Below are positions 21,966 through 33,252 of a stretch of 64,000 nucleotides of DNA, one piece after another (the stretch's first letter is position 1; every line of letters begins with the position of its first letter). The notes beneath the pieces are model-generated. The model was not told where the DNA came from, made no database searches, and saw only the letters and a program-made list of their open reading frames with translations. Position numbers and translations under genes: made by a program. Source of the stretch: Phytoseiulus persimilis (lineage: Eukaryota; Arthropoda; Arachnida; Mesostigmata; Phytoseiidae); NCBI GenBank assembly GCA_037576195.1, contig CM075101.1:36828001-36892000 (forward strand), in the 5' to 3' direction.

Positions 21966-22474
21966 CTAAATGCACTCAGAGGAGGAGAAAACACATGAGA
22001 AACAGAAAAAAATTGCCTCGAAAGTAGTGGGAGTATTCTCAACTTTATGACAGCAGGCACACCCCGAGCCGTAGCTTTTTCGCTCAGTTTTTTTTACCCG
22101 TTTCCTCTCTCTCTTTCGCCCTCGGCTGTTCACCAACCTTCGGGCCGTTGTTTCGAGAGAGGCGAAAAAAACGCTCGCCGGAGGAACATAAACTCGAAAG
22201 AACGGCGAGCGCTGCCACTCAAACTGTGTTCGGCCGGTCATTACGCCAAGTCTTGGAGTCATTGTCATCCGTTCGTTCGACGTCCCTTGCCGTCCGCGGA
22301 GTTGAGCTCGCCGGAGTTCGGTCGTGCAGTTGCACGTAGCGGGCTTTTACGCAGGTTGGGTCTGCTGTGCTCGAATACGGTTGATCGAGCCTTGGTCGTA
22401 GCTGGACGGGGGAAGGGGGGACGGGACAACAGACTGCGCAAAGCAACTCGAGTGTCGCCTCTCGCGCGAAGCGA

Positions 22475-22485
22475 GGGGGGGGGGG
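22475..22485. repeat. Poly-G run (11)
   Basis: Eleven consecutive G, one of four long poly-G runs in the window. Confidence 0.85.
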
Positions 22486-23491
22486 ACTCCGTTCGTCCAT
22501 GGCCGCACATTAGACATGACGCGCCATATCAGCGCCTGCTTTCTCCATCTAGATGATGGACTCCACTTCCGTTCGGTGGGGTGGCGTGCGACTCAGATCG
22601 CCGCTTTCTCGGCCCGCCGCTGCTCGGGTTGCCGGCTCGTTGGCCTGTTCACTCACCGAACTATTACTGCTGCTGCTGGCGCCATTACCAGCGAGACAAG
22701 GAGCCAAATGCTGCTGCTGCCACAGCGGCGATCTCGCAGCGAAACTCACTCACTCGCTCGCGCCCCGCGAGCTTGTTCCGCACTCTGACGCCACGCCGCC
22801 ACCGTACACACGAATTCTCCTCCATTTCCGCTCATGCTTTCCCTACTCTCGGGTTTCTTTTTTGCGCCCACCCCACCGAGAAGCTCAACTTCAGGCGGTC
22901 CGAGTGTAATAGTGAGTGCTACAAAATTTGCCCATCGGGCTCCAACTCCCCCCACCCCCGCCTTCCTCCATTCCCACTGTTGGCTTCAGAGTCTTTAAGG
23001 CGCTCGGAGTTTTCCCATTTTCTCTTTTAGTCGCTCGTTCGCTCGCTCATGACCCAATGGCCACTCGGAGAGCCTATTCCCCCCCCATCCCCCACCCCCG
23101 CCACTGCTTAGCTCCCCTTTTCCTGCCGTCTCCTCAACCGCCTCACCTCTTTCTGTGTGCGCAGCCACGGCTTGAGGCTTTCCTGAGAGAACCTTGAAAT
23201 GCTCTGAAGCTGTGAAAGTTGCAATGGAGGCATTAGGTTCGCTCGAGAAGCCTCGTTCGCCTCCGATGCAACCTCCAAAATCGAGTGGGATTTGTTCAAA
23301 CATTATAATGGCGAGCACCAAAGTCTCTCACTGCAGCGGAAGCTGATGCGGACAGAAGCAGACTGAGCACACGATTAGATTATTGCCATCTGGGCTTTGT
23401 TCGCCGCGTTCGCGTAGTTACCGAACCGGGCCGCTCGCTCAACTTGGCATTCCTCACAACATTGATTTGGGTGTTTTTTTGTTAACCGTCG

Positions 23492-23746
23492 ATGTATTCG
23501 CGAGTGTTGTCCGAACTCGAATACAGCGTGGAGGCTTTTGTGATTGTTAGCGGAGGCGGCATCGGGTCATCGGAGGCGGCGCGTTTTAATAGAAGGACGA
23601 CACAATCGAGCTCCGCGAACGCCCTGACGGAGAAGGATCGATTCTTGACGCGGGACAGACAGAATCATTCAGAACAAGGACGTGCGTCGGACGGCGACGC
23701 GAAGAGAAAACGCTCCACCGTAGCGCAATACCAATGTGAACGATGA
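23492..23746 (+). CDS. Small complete open frame, 84 codons
   Basis: ATG to TGA, 84 codons, with a strong purine-first codon pattern. The N-terminus is helix- and strand-like with hydrophobic residues (ELEYSVEAFVIVSGGGIGSS), followed by a long, hydrophilic, basic tail (RKRST near the end). It may be a first exon or a small protein. No family is recognised, and no splice signals were found at its ends. Confidence 0.27.
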   Translation: MYSRVLSELEYSVEAFVIVSGGGIGSSEAARFNRRTTQSSSANALTEKDRFLTRDRQNHSEQGRASDGDAKRKRSTVAQYQCER

Positions 23747-23949
23747 CTTATCTCCGAACTACGACGGCAATTCCTCCTGGGACGGAAGACTCCTTGAGTC
23801 CCACCGCCTCTTTCCGCTCGCGATCGCCCGCCCACCTTTGTTTCGGCTCGGTTGTCTGCGATGCATGCAGCACCCTTCACAGAGTCTACTACGAATGTCA
23901 AGTAAGCTGGCTAAAACGCACTCTCCGTGAGTGGCCTTCTGTCGACTTC

Positions 23950-26860
23950 TAGTTTCCGGCGATGCTCTTAAACTCTTCGAAGATAACAGCAAGTACCTTC
24001 ATGAGATACACGAGTCGTCGGGGCGGAGGCGGCAGGAAGAATCCATGACACCGTTGGATGTGTGCGTAGACAGTGGCAGATGAAGCCGATCATGAGAATG
24101 TCTTTCACCGTTAAAATTGGATTTTCCACGCTTTTTTTCGTTGTGATGCATCGCTGTTCCGGGAAGAACGGATGGAGGGGGAGAGGGGGCGACTCAGTTG
24201 CTGTTCCTGCCAACTCAGGGAATCGAAACGCGAAGCGATCGGCTCTGCAGGCGAAGAGAGGCCGATTCTGGAACCGGACGAAGGGCAGGGACAGAATAGA
24301 AAAACTCAAATGAAGCTTTCACCACTCCTGATATTGTATCCAAGAGCCTCACTCCTTCGGGAGCCGATCTTTTCGTTGTCATCAGTTGCTGTTGTTGAGG
24401 CTGCCGTCGTCGCTGTGCAGGGTCGCAGCGGAAGGAGTTGCTGTCTGGGCCGCGCACGAGCGCTTCAATTTATCAACAGATACTGCAACCAAGCAAACTC
24501 ACTTCTGCTGCCGCTGATTAGATCTAGCGTTTGTCCCTCGCTCCGACCGTTTCTCAGTCCTGGAGAGACGGATCTGAGAAAGCAGCCACGCGGGCTGTGT
24601 GTTTGGGTACAGGAAGGCCGGCGGGCGAGAAACAAGCAACGATAGAAAGAGGTCCGTTCTCTCGCCTCAGTTCTCTTTGAACGACAATGCGGGGATCCTC
24701 ACAGGCGGTGGAGCAGCGAGCAGGTTAGTTATCTTCGTCAAGCAGCTGTAGTCCTGCACCATTCTCGCTCGCCCGAGCTCGTCTGAGATAGTTTCTAAAT
24801 TAGACCGGCGAACAAACGAATTTAACATCGCACTGGTCGAGCCCAAACCGAGCACAAGACGGATAGAATGGAACCGCTTCGTTCTTAGCATTGCGCCTCC
24901 GGTCCTTAATGCACAAACCGTTCTCCTCCTTTCTAATTTTTGTTTTTCGCATGGATCGAGCGACGGGATCCCGAATCAGCGGAGAACTGACTCCGATGTG
25001 TCAAACGCAATCGTTGGTGAAGTACCACGGGGTATCCAAAATAAGGTAAAGCTGCAGGGCTCGAGTTTCTAGCCCCGTCTTCGTTCACTGGGTTTTCGCG
25101 GCGCCGCGTGTGGAAATACCATTTCCGATTTTCGTTCGGTGCATGTCTTCGGCGAGTGTCAGAGCTATCCGGAATTGCGCGGCATTTGACAGAGGCGAGA
25201 CCAGAGCTGAGAATCTTTCGGAAATTTTCAGCTCATCCGGGACACCTTCTGGATTCCGCTCTCCCACTCAAGAACTTCCGCATCGCGCCGCTCGAGCCGC
25301 AGACTGCCGACCGACGGAAAAACATAACAGCGAAAGGTAGGTGCAGCGGCGAGGCCTAATTGTTGTTGTTTCTCCTTTCGCCGCTACCGCAACGGCTCGC
25401 ACCGCCCACAACGTTGTGGCTAACGAGTGGAGGTTTTGGTTTTTTATCTGTTCTTGGCTGGCGCCATGCCGTGTTTTCATCATCGCCTCAAGGTCCTCCG
25501 TGCAATGTGCAAGTGGCTCTACGCCCTTTTCCGTGTCCGAGGCCGCGCATAGTTCGCACTTTCACCGGTGCCGAGGGTCGGCTCACCGGCGGGCACATGA
25601 GAAAGCGCATCGACCAATCACAGAACTCCGCCATTAAACTTCGCCGTCTAAAGGCGAGCTTGACGTGTTCCCTCGGGGTGGATCGCCCCTCCGCGGCTCA
25701 CTGGTACCCTCAATTATCGCTAATTATCACCAGCGATGCGTGTGAGAATCGCCGCCACAGCGCTAGCCGGGTGTTCTATCATACAGTCACATCAAGCCCA
25801 TAATTGCATCTATTGTGTATGTCATGCCGATAGTTATTAATATGATGTATTATCGCGGCTCTCGTATCAGCAGATTCATTCCATGGCTTGGTGTGATCAT
25901 TCCGGTTACCGTGCCCCGTGCGTTTGGATCAGCTTGCTTCGAATCGTTCAGGATGGGATGCACTCAGAGACGCAAGATTTTCTTCCATTATAAAAGCTCA
26001 TCTTCCATCGCGCTTCGGGGCGAGCAGATTCAGCTCAACAAGAACTTGTCGTCGCACAACAGAGGCCAATCGCAACAGTGTTGACATTCAGGGGCTCCGG
26101 CACGTGCGGGCTCACCACCCCACCCGGCTGTGTGTCAGCGGCCGAGTCGAGCGACCGATCTTTCACCATCTTGCTCTCGCACAGCAACCAGACCGAAGTG
26201 AGTTATGCCCACCAGAGCGATGTTGGTAGAAGCGACAGCAATCCGAGAAGTTGGTGAACCCACTAACTGACTGGCTGACTGACTGCGTCTGGATGACTGG
26301 CTGGGCTAACGGTAAACTCCCCTGAGTATTTCATCATCGGGCCCAGCTCTGCTTACGCACCCGCGGCGCTTGACACCCTGTTATTAGACTGATAAGACAG
26401 GGATGCAGGGGTCGCTCGGTCGGTGCGTCCGCTCAACCGCCCGTTCGTTGGTCGCTTAGTCGCTCGTGAAAAATAACTAACTGCGATCACCGAGTGGGGG
26501 CACGCATGAATCTCGCTCGCCAGCCACCCGAAAACACGGCCAACATTCCGATCTGCTCCTCGGAGAGTTAGCCCTGATAGCATCGGAGGCCTGTTCACTC
26601 GATGTTTGTCGTGCTCGGGCCACGGCAGGCCGTTTATTGCTCCGAGCCAATGCGAGTCCGTTAAGATGGAAGCATAATCTGTCCGCGTTGGTGATGTCGA
26701 CGATCCGGTTGCGCCTTCCAACGCCCGCTGACTCGACATTCGGGATCGACGCAACTTGTTCCCCTGCGGTTCGATGTCAACGAGAGGCGGAACAAACGAA
26801 CTCAGTCTAGTTTGTTTGCCTGTTCACCGAGCTCGATGATTTCATCACTCGACTTGCTCG
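23950..26860. other. No supportable gene
   Basis: Several frames of 75-160 codons overlap at 24.1-24.6 and 25.1-25.8 kb on both strands without good starts or splice sites. An imperfect CTGA/CTGG tetranucleotide tract lies near 26258-26300. Confidence 0.35.
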
Positions 26861-27172
26861 ATGACGGCACCGCAGAATATTTGCAAAGACCTACTCAGAC
26901 GCACGTCATCCTCACAAATCCAACAATCGTCCACGACTGATCTCAGCTGGAATGGCACCAAGTACACAAACACGCTAACTCGATATCGAGAGCCGATCCG
27001 GAGTGAAACAGATCTGATCGAACCGACGGGCCTGCTCGCTCGCTTTATTGCCCGTACGCTACGTGGGCGTAGCGTACGATACGAGAACGGCGACCGATGC
27101 CAAGCCGCGGCTTTGCGGCGAGTCTGCTTGCCCGGGCCAGTCAACATAGACGTGAAAATAACGAGCTCGTGA
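26861..27172 (+). CDS. Complete open frame, 103 codons, containing a hairpin
   Basis: ATG to TGA, 103 codons with good composition: a polar, Thr/Ser/Gln-rich N-terminal half (TDLSWNGTKYTNTLTRYREP), an Asp/Glu-containing middle and a beta-like C-terminus (PGPVNIDVKITSS). The coding sequence includes a perfect 11-bp inverted repeat (27053-27078). A 115-codon minus-strand frame covers nearly the same span and is also plausible, so strand is not certain. No family is recognised. Confidence 0.27.
   Translation: MTAPQNICKDLLRRTSSSQIQQSSTTDLSWNGTKYTNTLTRYREPIRSETDLIEPTGLLARFIARTLRGRSVRYENGDRCQAAALRRVCLPGPVNIDVKITSS
27053..27078. repeat. Perfect 11-bp inverted repeat with 4-base loop
   Basis: The arm CGTACGCTACG is followed by the loop TGGG and the exact reverse complement CGTAGCGTACG. 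A transcript of either strand would form a stable hairpin. There is no T run after it, so it is not a bacterial-type terminator. It may be chance, a protein-binding palindrome, or a structured RNA element. Confidence 0.75.
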
Positions 27173-30100
27173 AGTACACGACAGTTGAACACGAGCGGCC
27201 GAAGGCAAGGTCATCAAAACAAGCGCTAGCGCTGGATTACGCCATCGCGTGGACCATACACTAAGGTCCGTCCGCCCACGACCATGAGAGTGCTTGAACT
27301 CATTTAGGCTTGGAGACGCAGACGGGCGACCGTTCGACCGAATCGGCGGAACAGCCCCGACGAGCGGCGCCGCAGAGAGATGGATGGATTCGGTTTGGGA
27401 TGAGCGCTTCTCGCAGTTTACGGCATTTTGGTGCCGCGCTCCAGCCATTCCATCGAATTCCTCTGCGGCTCTCCCTCGGTGAAACCCGCTGCACATCTCG
27501 GTTCTTCAGGTTCCATTCGTTTGGGGAAGGCTTCCTCGATCAATAGGAAGCAACGAGCGTTTTTTGTGTTCCCCCAAAAACTCGCATCGATTGTTCCATG
27601 AAGAATGATATTCAGGCTGAAGTTGTGCGTTGCATCAGTCGGTAGCCGGCGGAGAATGCACGCGGGCAATCAAAAACAAATGAATCGACGCTGCCACCGA
27701 TGAAAACTCAAATTGCAGCGGAAAACAATGTCGGTCGCGTGATTGGTTCTCATCTTTCAAACGAATAACGCCGACGCGCTCCCACTGAGGAATTAGTTTT
27801 CACGCTCCCTCGACACGACCGACATTGCTGATACCTGCAAAGTGACTCGGACCTCCATTAGCGGACGGCGACGGCGCTGTCTGTCTACTTTGCCGTCTCA
27901 ATTCTCATCTCCGTTGCCGTCGATATCAGATTTCGATGACGGCGAGGTCTCGATCGACGTGAGATAAAGTTTTCGATTGCGAATCCTCTGCTGGAGCAAA
28001 CCAAGTGATTCTGGATAAGTGTACTAGATTGAGTTCCACGAATTCAGTTATGAGCTGTCCGCCGGGAGCTCCGGAGCAACGCGAATCAATTGTAGCTCCG
28101 GGATCTTATTGACTTGCTGAAGTGCCCGCGGCACCTCGCGGATGTTTGTGCTCGGTCGGTTGCTCGGTCGATCTGTGAGCTGGTCAGCTAGCTTGATGCG
28201 CATTTATAGACATCGCAGCAACGGTCTGGAATAGTTCGCAACTCAACGCCTAGAGAGTCGGGTTTACCGCAGGTTGTGGAAGTTTTCTCCGCCGTTTTTG
28301 TCCATTCTGTATTTTGGATGCGACCACAAGAATCATTTACAAAACAGTGACCACAAGCCACTCGATTAGAAATGAGCTATACGAGGTTTTCAGCGGAATC
28401 GAGGTTAGAACGATACGGTTCTCTCGTGTATTTGAGGTTGTTCCAAGCACACTTTTCAAGAGCAACAGCACGAACGGCAGCAGCGGTGTCGCAGGAGGTG
28501 TGTCGCGCAAGGCGACCGGGTGAAGGCAGCCGGTCTGCGTCGGCGGCGGGGGAAGAGGACTTCACCAATCTCGCTTTATGGAGACCGTTGTTGTCGGGTG
28601 ATTGTATCAGCGGACGACAAGGGGACGGTACAGGAGCACGAGTGCGGAGGGAGCGCTCGTCAGAGGAATAACACGAGACAGAAAAACGAAACAACCGTAA
28701 GAAGTTCCACCCACCGAAGGGAAATCAACGGCGCATGCAATAGAGATAGTATCGAACTACAACGTCACAGATGCGTGTACTACTAGATCGAGCTCGAATG
28801 GGACGACGGACCTCCGCGTAGACATCATCCTCTTAATGAATGAAGACCCGTTCTCATGAATGCTGGCATGAATGGACCGAGCGTGACTCGCTGTCGTGAC
28901 CTTCGGCGGCAACAGACTATTTCGAGTGAGTCCTTCGGTGGCATGTCTCAACCAGCCGCGAATGGCGAACTTTTCCGGGACGATTGATACGAGGGGGAGG
29001 ATCAATCAGAGCAGAACTCGTCCAGGCGGAAGCTGCCGTTCTTCTTGGAAGGATTTTATTGTATCTCAGAACGGTTCATCGTTGCCAGAAACTCAGAACG
29101 CCGATCCGCGGGCTGGAAACCTCTCGAAAGATGGGTTTCCGTTCGCTTCCGATCCGTCGGCGGATTCGGCTACGTAGCCGAATTCATATGTTGTCAAGCG
29201 CGTCCAGGCTGTCCTTTGATGCTGTATGCAGCACGAAGCTATTATAGCTAGCTGATCTCACGGCCCATTTGAGTTGATGAAAGCTCCGGCCTGTTACCGT
29301 CGGTTCGTGTGTCTATCCCGCTCCGTTGGTGTCTGTCCATCCAACTGTTGGCCCGGCTGGTGGTTGCTTGCTTGGGCGCACAAACGCAGGAGTAGATTCC
29401 GCATTCTTGCCGCAGGAGCTGCGCAACGAAGGCATCGTTCGTTCGCCCTCCGCGATCTCCCGTTCTTTCATACTCTATTGCCGCTTCATCATATTTATAA
29501 GCGCTCATAGCCCAGGGCGGATCTCGTCATCGCTGTCGTCCGTCGACGACGGTTCTGAAGAATTCCCCGACTAAAAATACGGCCGCTCCGTTGGTTAGAT
29601 TGCGTGCCGGCTGACGCCGACATGGCCACCGACAGATTTCGTATGGACGACAGTGCTTTGGCTTCGTTCAAACCAATGACCAACAACGTCGGGCTTTCGA
29701 CGTCGTTTGTGTGGCGGGCCTGGGCACAGACACAGACTCTCTCAACTACTCTCGTCCATCCAACTGGCCTGTGTGTGCTTTCTTGAGACCGTGCCACGTC
29801 CCTGATTCCAACTCGGAGGAAGCGGAATCCCAAAATCGAAATCATCAAACCCTTCTCTACGATGGATTCGCCCAAGGTCTCGGGAAAGCGGAGGCGGGTC
29901 CGGAGAGGAATATCCAGGTCCCGGAGGATCGTACTCGTCGAATTGGAGAAGCAGACCCAAGTCTCTGAAACATGAAGTGAGGAATCCCGCGGAGGAGTCG
30001 GAGGATTTTTCCTCGCTAGCGATGCGGTTGTTGTAGTGTGGCCAGTGACAGATGGAAGGACGGATGAATTGCGAGGTCATCATGGTGTTCCTGTCCGAGT

Positions 30101-31080
30101 CCTGGTGAACGGTGGACATCCGCGACGGCAGAACGGTGTTGTTCATCTCCCGCTATAGACTCTCGGTCGTCGTCGCGTTTTACTCTCCGCGTCGAGGAAC
30201 TGAGTATTTGCTCATCCGACAGCAAACACATTTGAGTGAGAGAGGTTTACTTCGTCACGGAGCACGAATCTCGCCGGCTAGCGGAGTTGCCAACGTTCCA
30301 GGGTCGGGGCGGCTCGGGCACTCCAGCCACGAGGGGGCCACGATGCAATGCATCAACGTCAACTTTTGAGCAACGTGCAACTCCATCATCAGGTGTCTCT
30401 CAGTTTTCTCGATTCCCGAAGATTCTCGTCGACTTTTTGTTGCGTTTTTCCTTCCCCTCAGTCGTGAATCACCGCGGAAGAGCTATTTATTCTTTTGAGT
30501 GGCAAGTCCGACGGGGTGGGGTGTACGGTTTCGGTGGGGTTTCGGTTGGGATCCTCGACCGCCTCCCGTGGCAGGGTTGGTTTATTGATTACTGAGCCCG
30601 CCGGAGTTTCTGTCCTGATGACAACGAGGGTGGTGGTGGCGCCGCCGCCGCTGATCTTACTCGCGAGGAGGCGACTCACAGTAGATGAGCTCTTCCGGGG
30701 GAAAAATGAAAAATGACGAACTTTTTCTCGCAACTCCCTCGGTGTTGCCGGGCAAAAGCCCTGTGCGTCAGTTTCTCGTCTATGGTCCGCTTCATGATTT
30801 CGAAGCACTGATTCCGCTTCTCTGTTTCCGCCCGCCGAGCAAACTGCCGGGGACGGAAGGATTAGAATAATGGCGGAATGGGAAGATTATCGCGAATGAG
30901 GATCGGAAGGATCAGAGTGATTACGGGGAGGAGAGATGATGTCGGGTCGCTTCACGAAGAATACCGATGTCCCGAGATCTTTTCCCAGGAGAGTCCTCAG
31001 AGGTACAGCCCTGTCACAGGTCCATTTTTTAGGTCCATGGAAACCACCTATATATTCTATACATATCGGTGTATACATAT
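27173..31080. other. Mostly empty; weak frames only
   Basis: The stretch 27.7-28.3 kb has few open frames and looks intergenic or intronic. A short frame at about 29.62-29.79 kb has an ideal start context (GACATGG) but only 54 codons (MATDRFRMDDSALASFKP at its start). Frames at 28.9-29.5 and 30.5-30.9 kb lack start or splice support. Confidence 0.35.
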
Positions 31081-31431
31081 ATGAGACCATACGTCAGTTA
31101 TCTCGAAACTTTCTGTGGAGTTTCTACGGGATTCAGTTTATCGCAGCCGGAGACCATCGGCTCCGCTCCCAAGCGGGGGGAAACGCGCCATCCCTCGCGA
31201 GGAGCACGGAAAGATACATCCTACCCAGTATTGGACGTCTTTGGAGCTCAAGGCAATGTATTGCGACAGGACTTATTTGTCACAAAAAAAAAAAGGAGTG
31301 GGAGCCAGTACGTGAAATATCGAAGTCAGAGTTATGACCTCTGGCGCAGATCGCGGACTCCTTGCAGGTCGAGTGTGGGACATCTACATCTTATGTCCCT
31401 CACGGTCAGCCTAAAGACATTTCTCCCGTGA
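31081..31431 (+). CDS. Complete open frame, 116 codons, with A11 run
   Basis: The ATG follows an AT-rich TATATA-containing stretch and the frame runs 116 codons to TGA. The peptide has Tyr, Glu and Phe in protein-like spacing (YVSYLETFCGVSTGFSLSQ; YPVLDVFGAQGNVLRQDLF) and becomes basic after a run of 11 A (31284-31294) that encodes three Lys. Such a run is prone to slippage, so the frame downstream of it is less certain. No family is recognised. Confidence 0.28.
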   Translation: MRPYVSYLETFCGVSTGFSLSQPETIGSAPKRGETRHPSRGARKDTSYPVLDVFGAQGNVLRQDLFVTKKKRSGSQYVKYRSQSYDLWRRSRTPCRSSVGHLHLMSLTVSLKTFLP

Positions 31432-32814
31432 TTGGGTCCTCCGCCCTTGTGGGGGCTCTGCCACTCCGCTGCACCACCACGGCTTGGTGGAGACAAGCAT
31501 GATGAGGGTCAATTCTTCACACGCTATTAGTCAAGCCATTTAGTAATGATTTGGACCTCAACTCGTACCTCCCTCCCCCTCGCCTCGGGAACTCTGCGAC
31601 ACGTGGCAGGCGATAGCCCAGTAGGCAAGGTCGAGTGGGCGGACAGAAGTTTATTCGGACAGAACTCCCCGATCTCCCGATTGTCCTCAATCTGCATCGT
31701 CAATCTTTCAGTTACCGTTCTGCCGTCGCTGTCGCTTCTGCTGGTGCTCCTAGTCAGAATCTGTTCCATATTCCGATTTCGAGCTCGGGGACAAGATTGA
31801 TGGGCTCGGAATGGTTCGATCGATGTGCGTAAATGGTTATTGAGGTGACATGCCGCACGAAAAATCGGAGAGAGCAAGCATGATTCTCGACCGCGATTCG
31901 GAAACCTCGACTCTATTCGCAGTAGTTGCGGCGACTGTCGTCGGGAGAGCCACCAATGACAGCAGCTGCCTTGGCAAAATTATTCCGAATGAATCCGATG
32001 CATATGGGATCACGACGTGGAGTTGGTCGATCAAAAGTCATCATTTCTCTCAGATCCCCCTGCTGCCCTGATCTCTGTCGTCACTTAAGCTTCTGCTCTG
32101 ATCCAGTTGAGTCGAATTGATCCGTCAAACAACGACGGAGCCGTCCACGAAGCGACCCACGGGGACGAGAGGGACGGACTTGTCAACGACGACGGTGGTA
32201 GAGGGCACACGTTCGAATAATCGACGTAAACCAGGGATCCTCGATGGCTGGCAAGGAGCGAGCAAGAGAACGATCGCACTCGGAAACCATTAGGTTGCTC
32301 GACGCAAACGACAATCCCAACTCGTAATTACCTACAGTCGAAGCTCCTCCGTTCGCCCTACGGCGACTCGCTCTCCCCCACTCAGGAGTCCGTCAAACGC
32401 AAGCTCGAGGGAACGGAATGATCAGCGACTGGCTCCCGATCGATCTTCTGAATCGGGAGGCAACGGTTGCGTCGTTCACATGTATCTAGACTGATGATGT
32501 CATTGTCACATCGATGACTATGCTTAGTTCGGCATTGGAGCGGTGGATGTCACTTTTCGCCAAAACCCGGTCCTTTGTAATGTTGGCGATTCAGCCCGGA
32601 CGGAAACCCCATAACAACCGACCGTCTTGCCCATCGTCTCCTCCCTGTTTCGACCATGCTCTGCCCATGCGCAATCAAATTTTCAAACCTTCGCTCCATG
32701 AATCCTTCCCGCCCAGAATGACATCGCGGACGCCATGAGGCCCAGGGAAATATATCAGGCATCCAGCGAGTCAGGAGAGAGGTCCGCGTGCTCGGATTTC
32801 TCGTCCCATAGCTG

Positions 32815-33001
32815 CTATAAATGTTCCTGGGCGGTAGTGAGCGCTACCGGCTCGATGGCGAACGTTATTATGACAGAGACGGTGAAAAAGACCGTGGTGC
32901 GGATAACGATAGTTACCAAGCGATCCCACGAGCTGGCGGCCGGACGGTCTGGCAAGCTTGCCAGCCGACGGGGTCTGACAATACCGTTAGAGAAGATCAA
33001 G
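32815..33001 (-). CDS. Candidate terminal exon with membrane segment; strand uncertain
   Basis: On the minus strand an acceptor with a branch-like TGCTGAT and TTTACAG leads into 61 codons ending in TAG. The second half is strongly hydrophobic (VTIVIRTTVFFTVSVIITFA), long enough for one membrane span, preceded by an Arg-rich stretch. Third positions are G/C-rich. All three relevant frames are open here, and two plus-strand frames are also protein-like, one very acidic/basic and one with VKKTVVRITIVTKRS. Coding potential of the block is plausible; the strand is not settled. Confidence 0.27.
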
Positions 33002-33234
33002 CTGTAAATCAGCATTAGGTGTCATCACCCAATCAGCGGGCGTTTAGGGCCCGGTCTGACCGAGCATCGTATCAAGCACCCCCGAAAACGGAAGAAAGAA
33101 AAGGGAACGGGTCATGGTTTGGGGTGGGGTGCCTCCAGCGCGGAGTGTCGCTCGCTTGGCAGGGGAGAGAACGGAACGGGGGAAGGAATGGTAGAGCAGA
33201 AGGTTTCTTGTCGGTCTCCCGTCCATGAGCGGGA

Positions 33235-33252
33235 GGGGGGGGGGGGGGGGGG
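33235..33252. repeat. Poly-G run (18)
   Basis: Eighteen consecutive G, the longest homopolymer in the window. It could form G-quadruplex structure, and its length is likely to vary between reads or assemblies. Confidence 0.9.
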
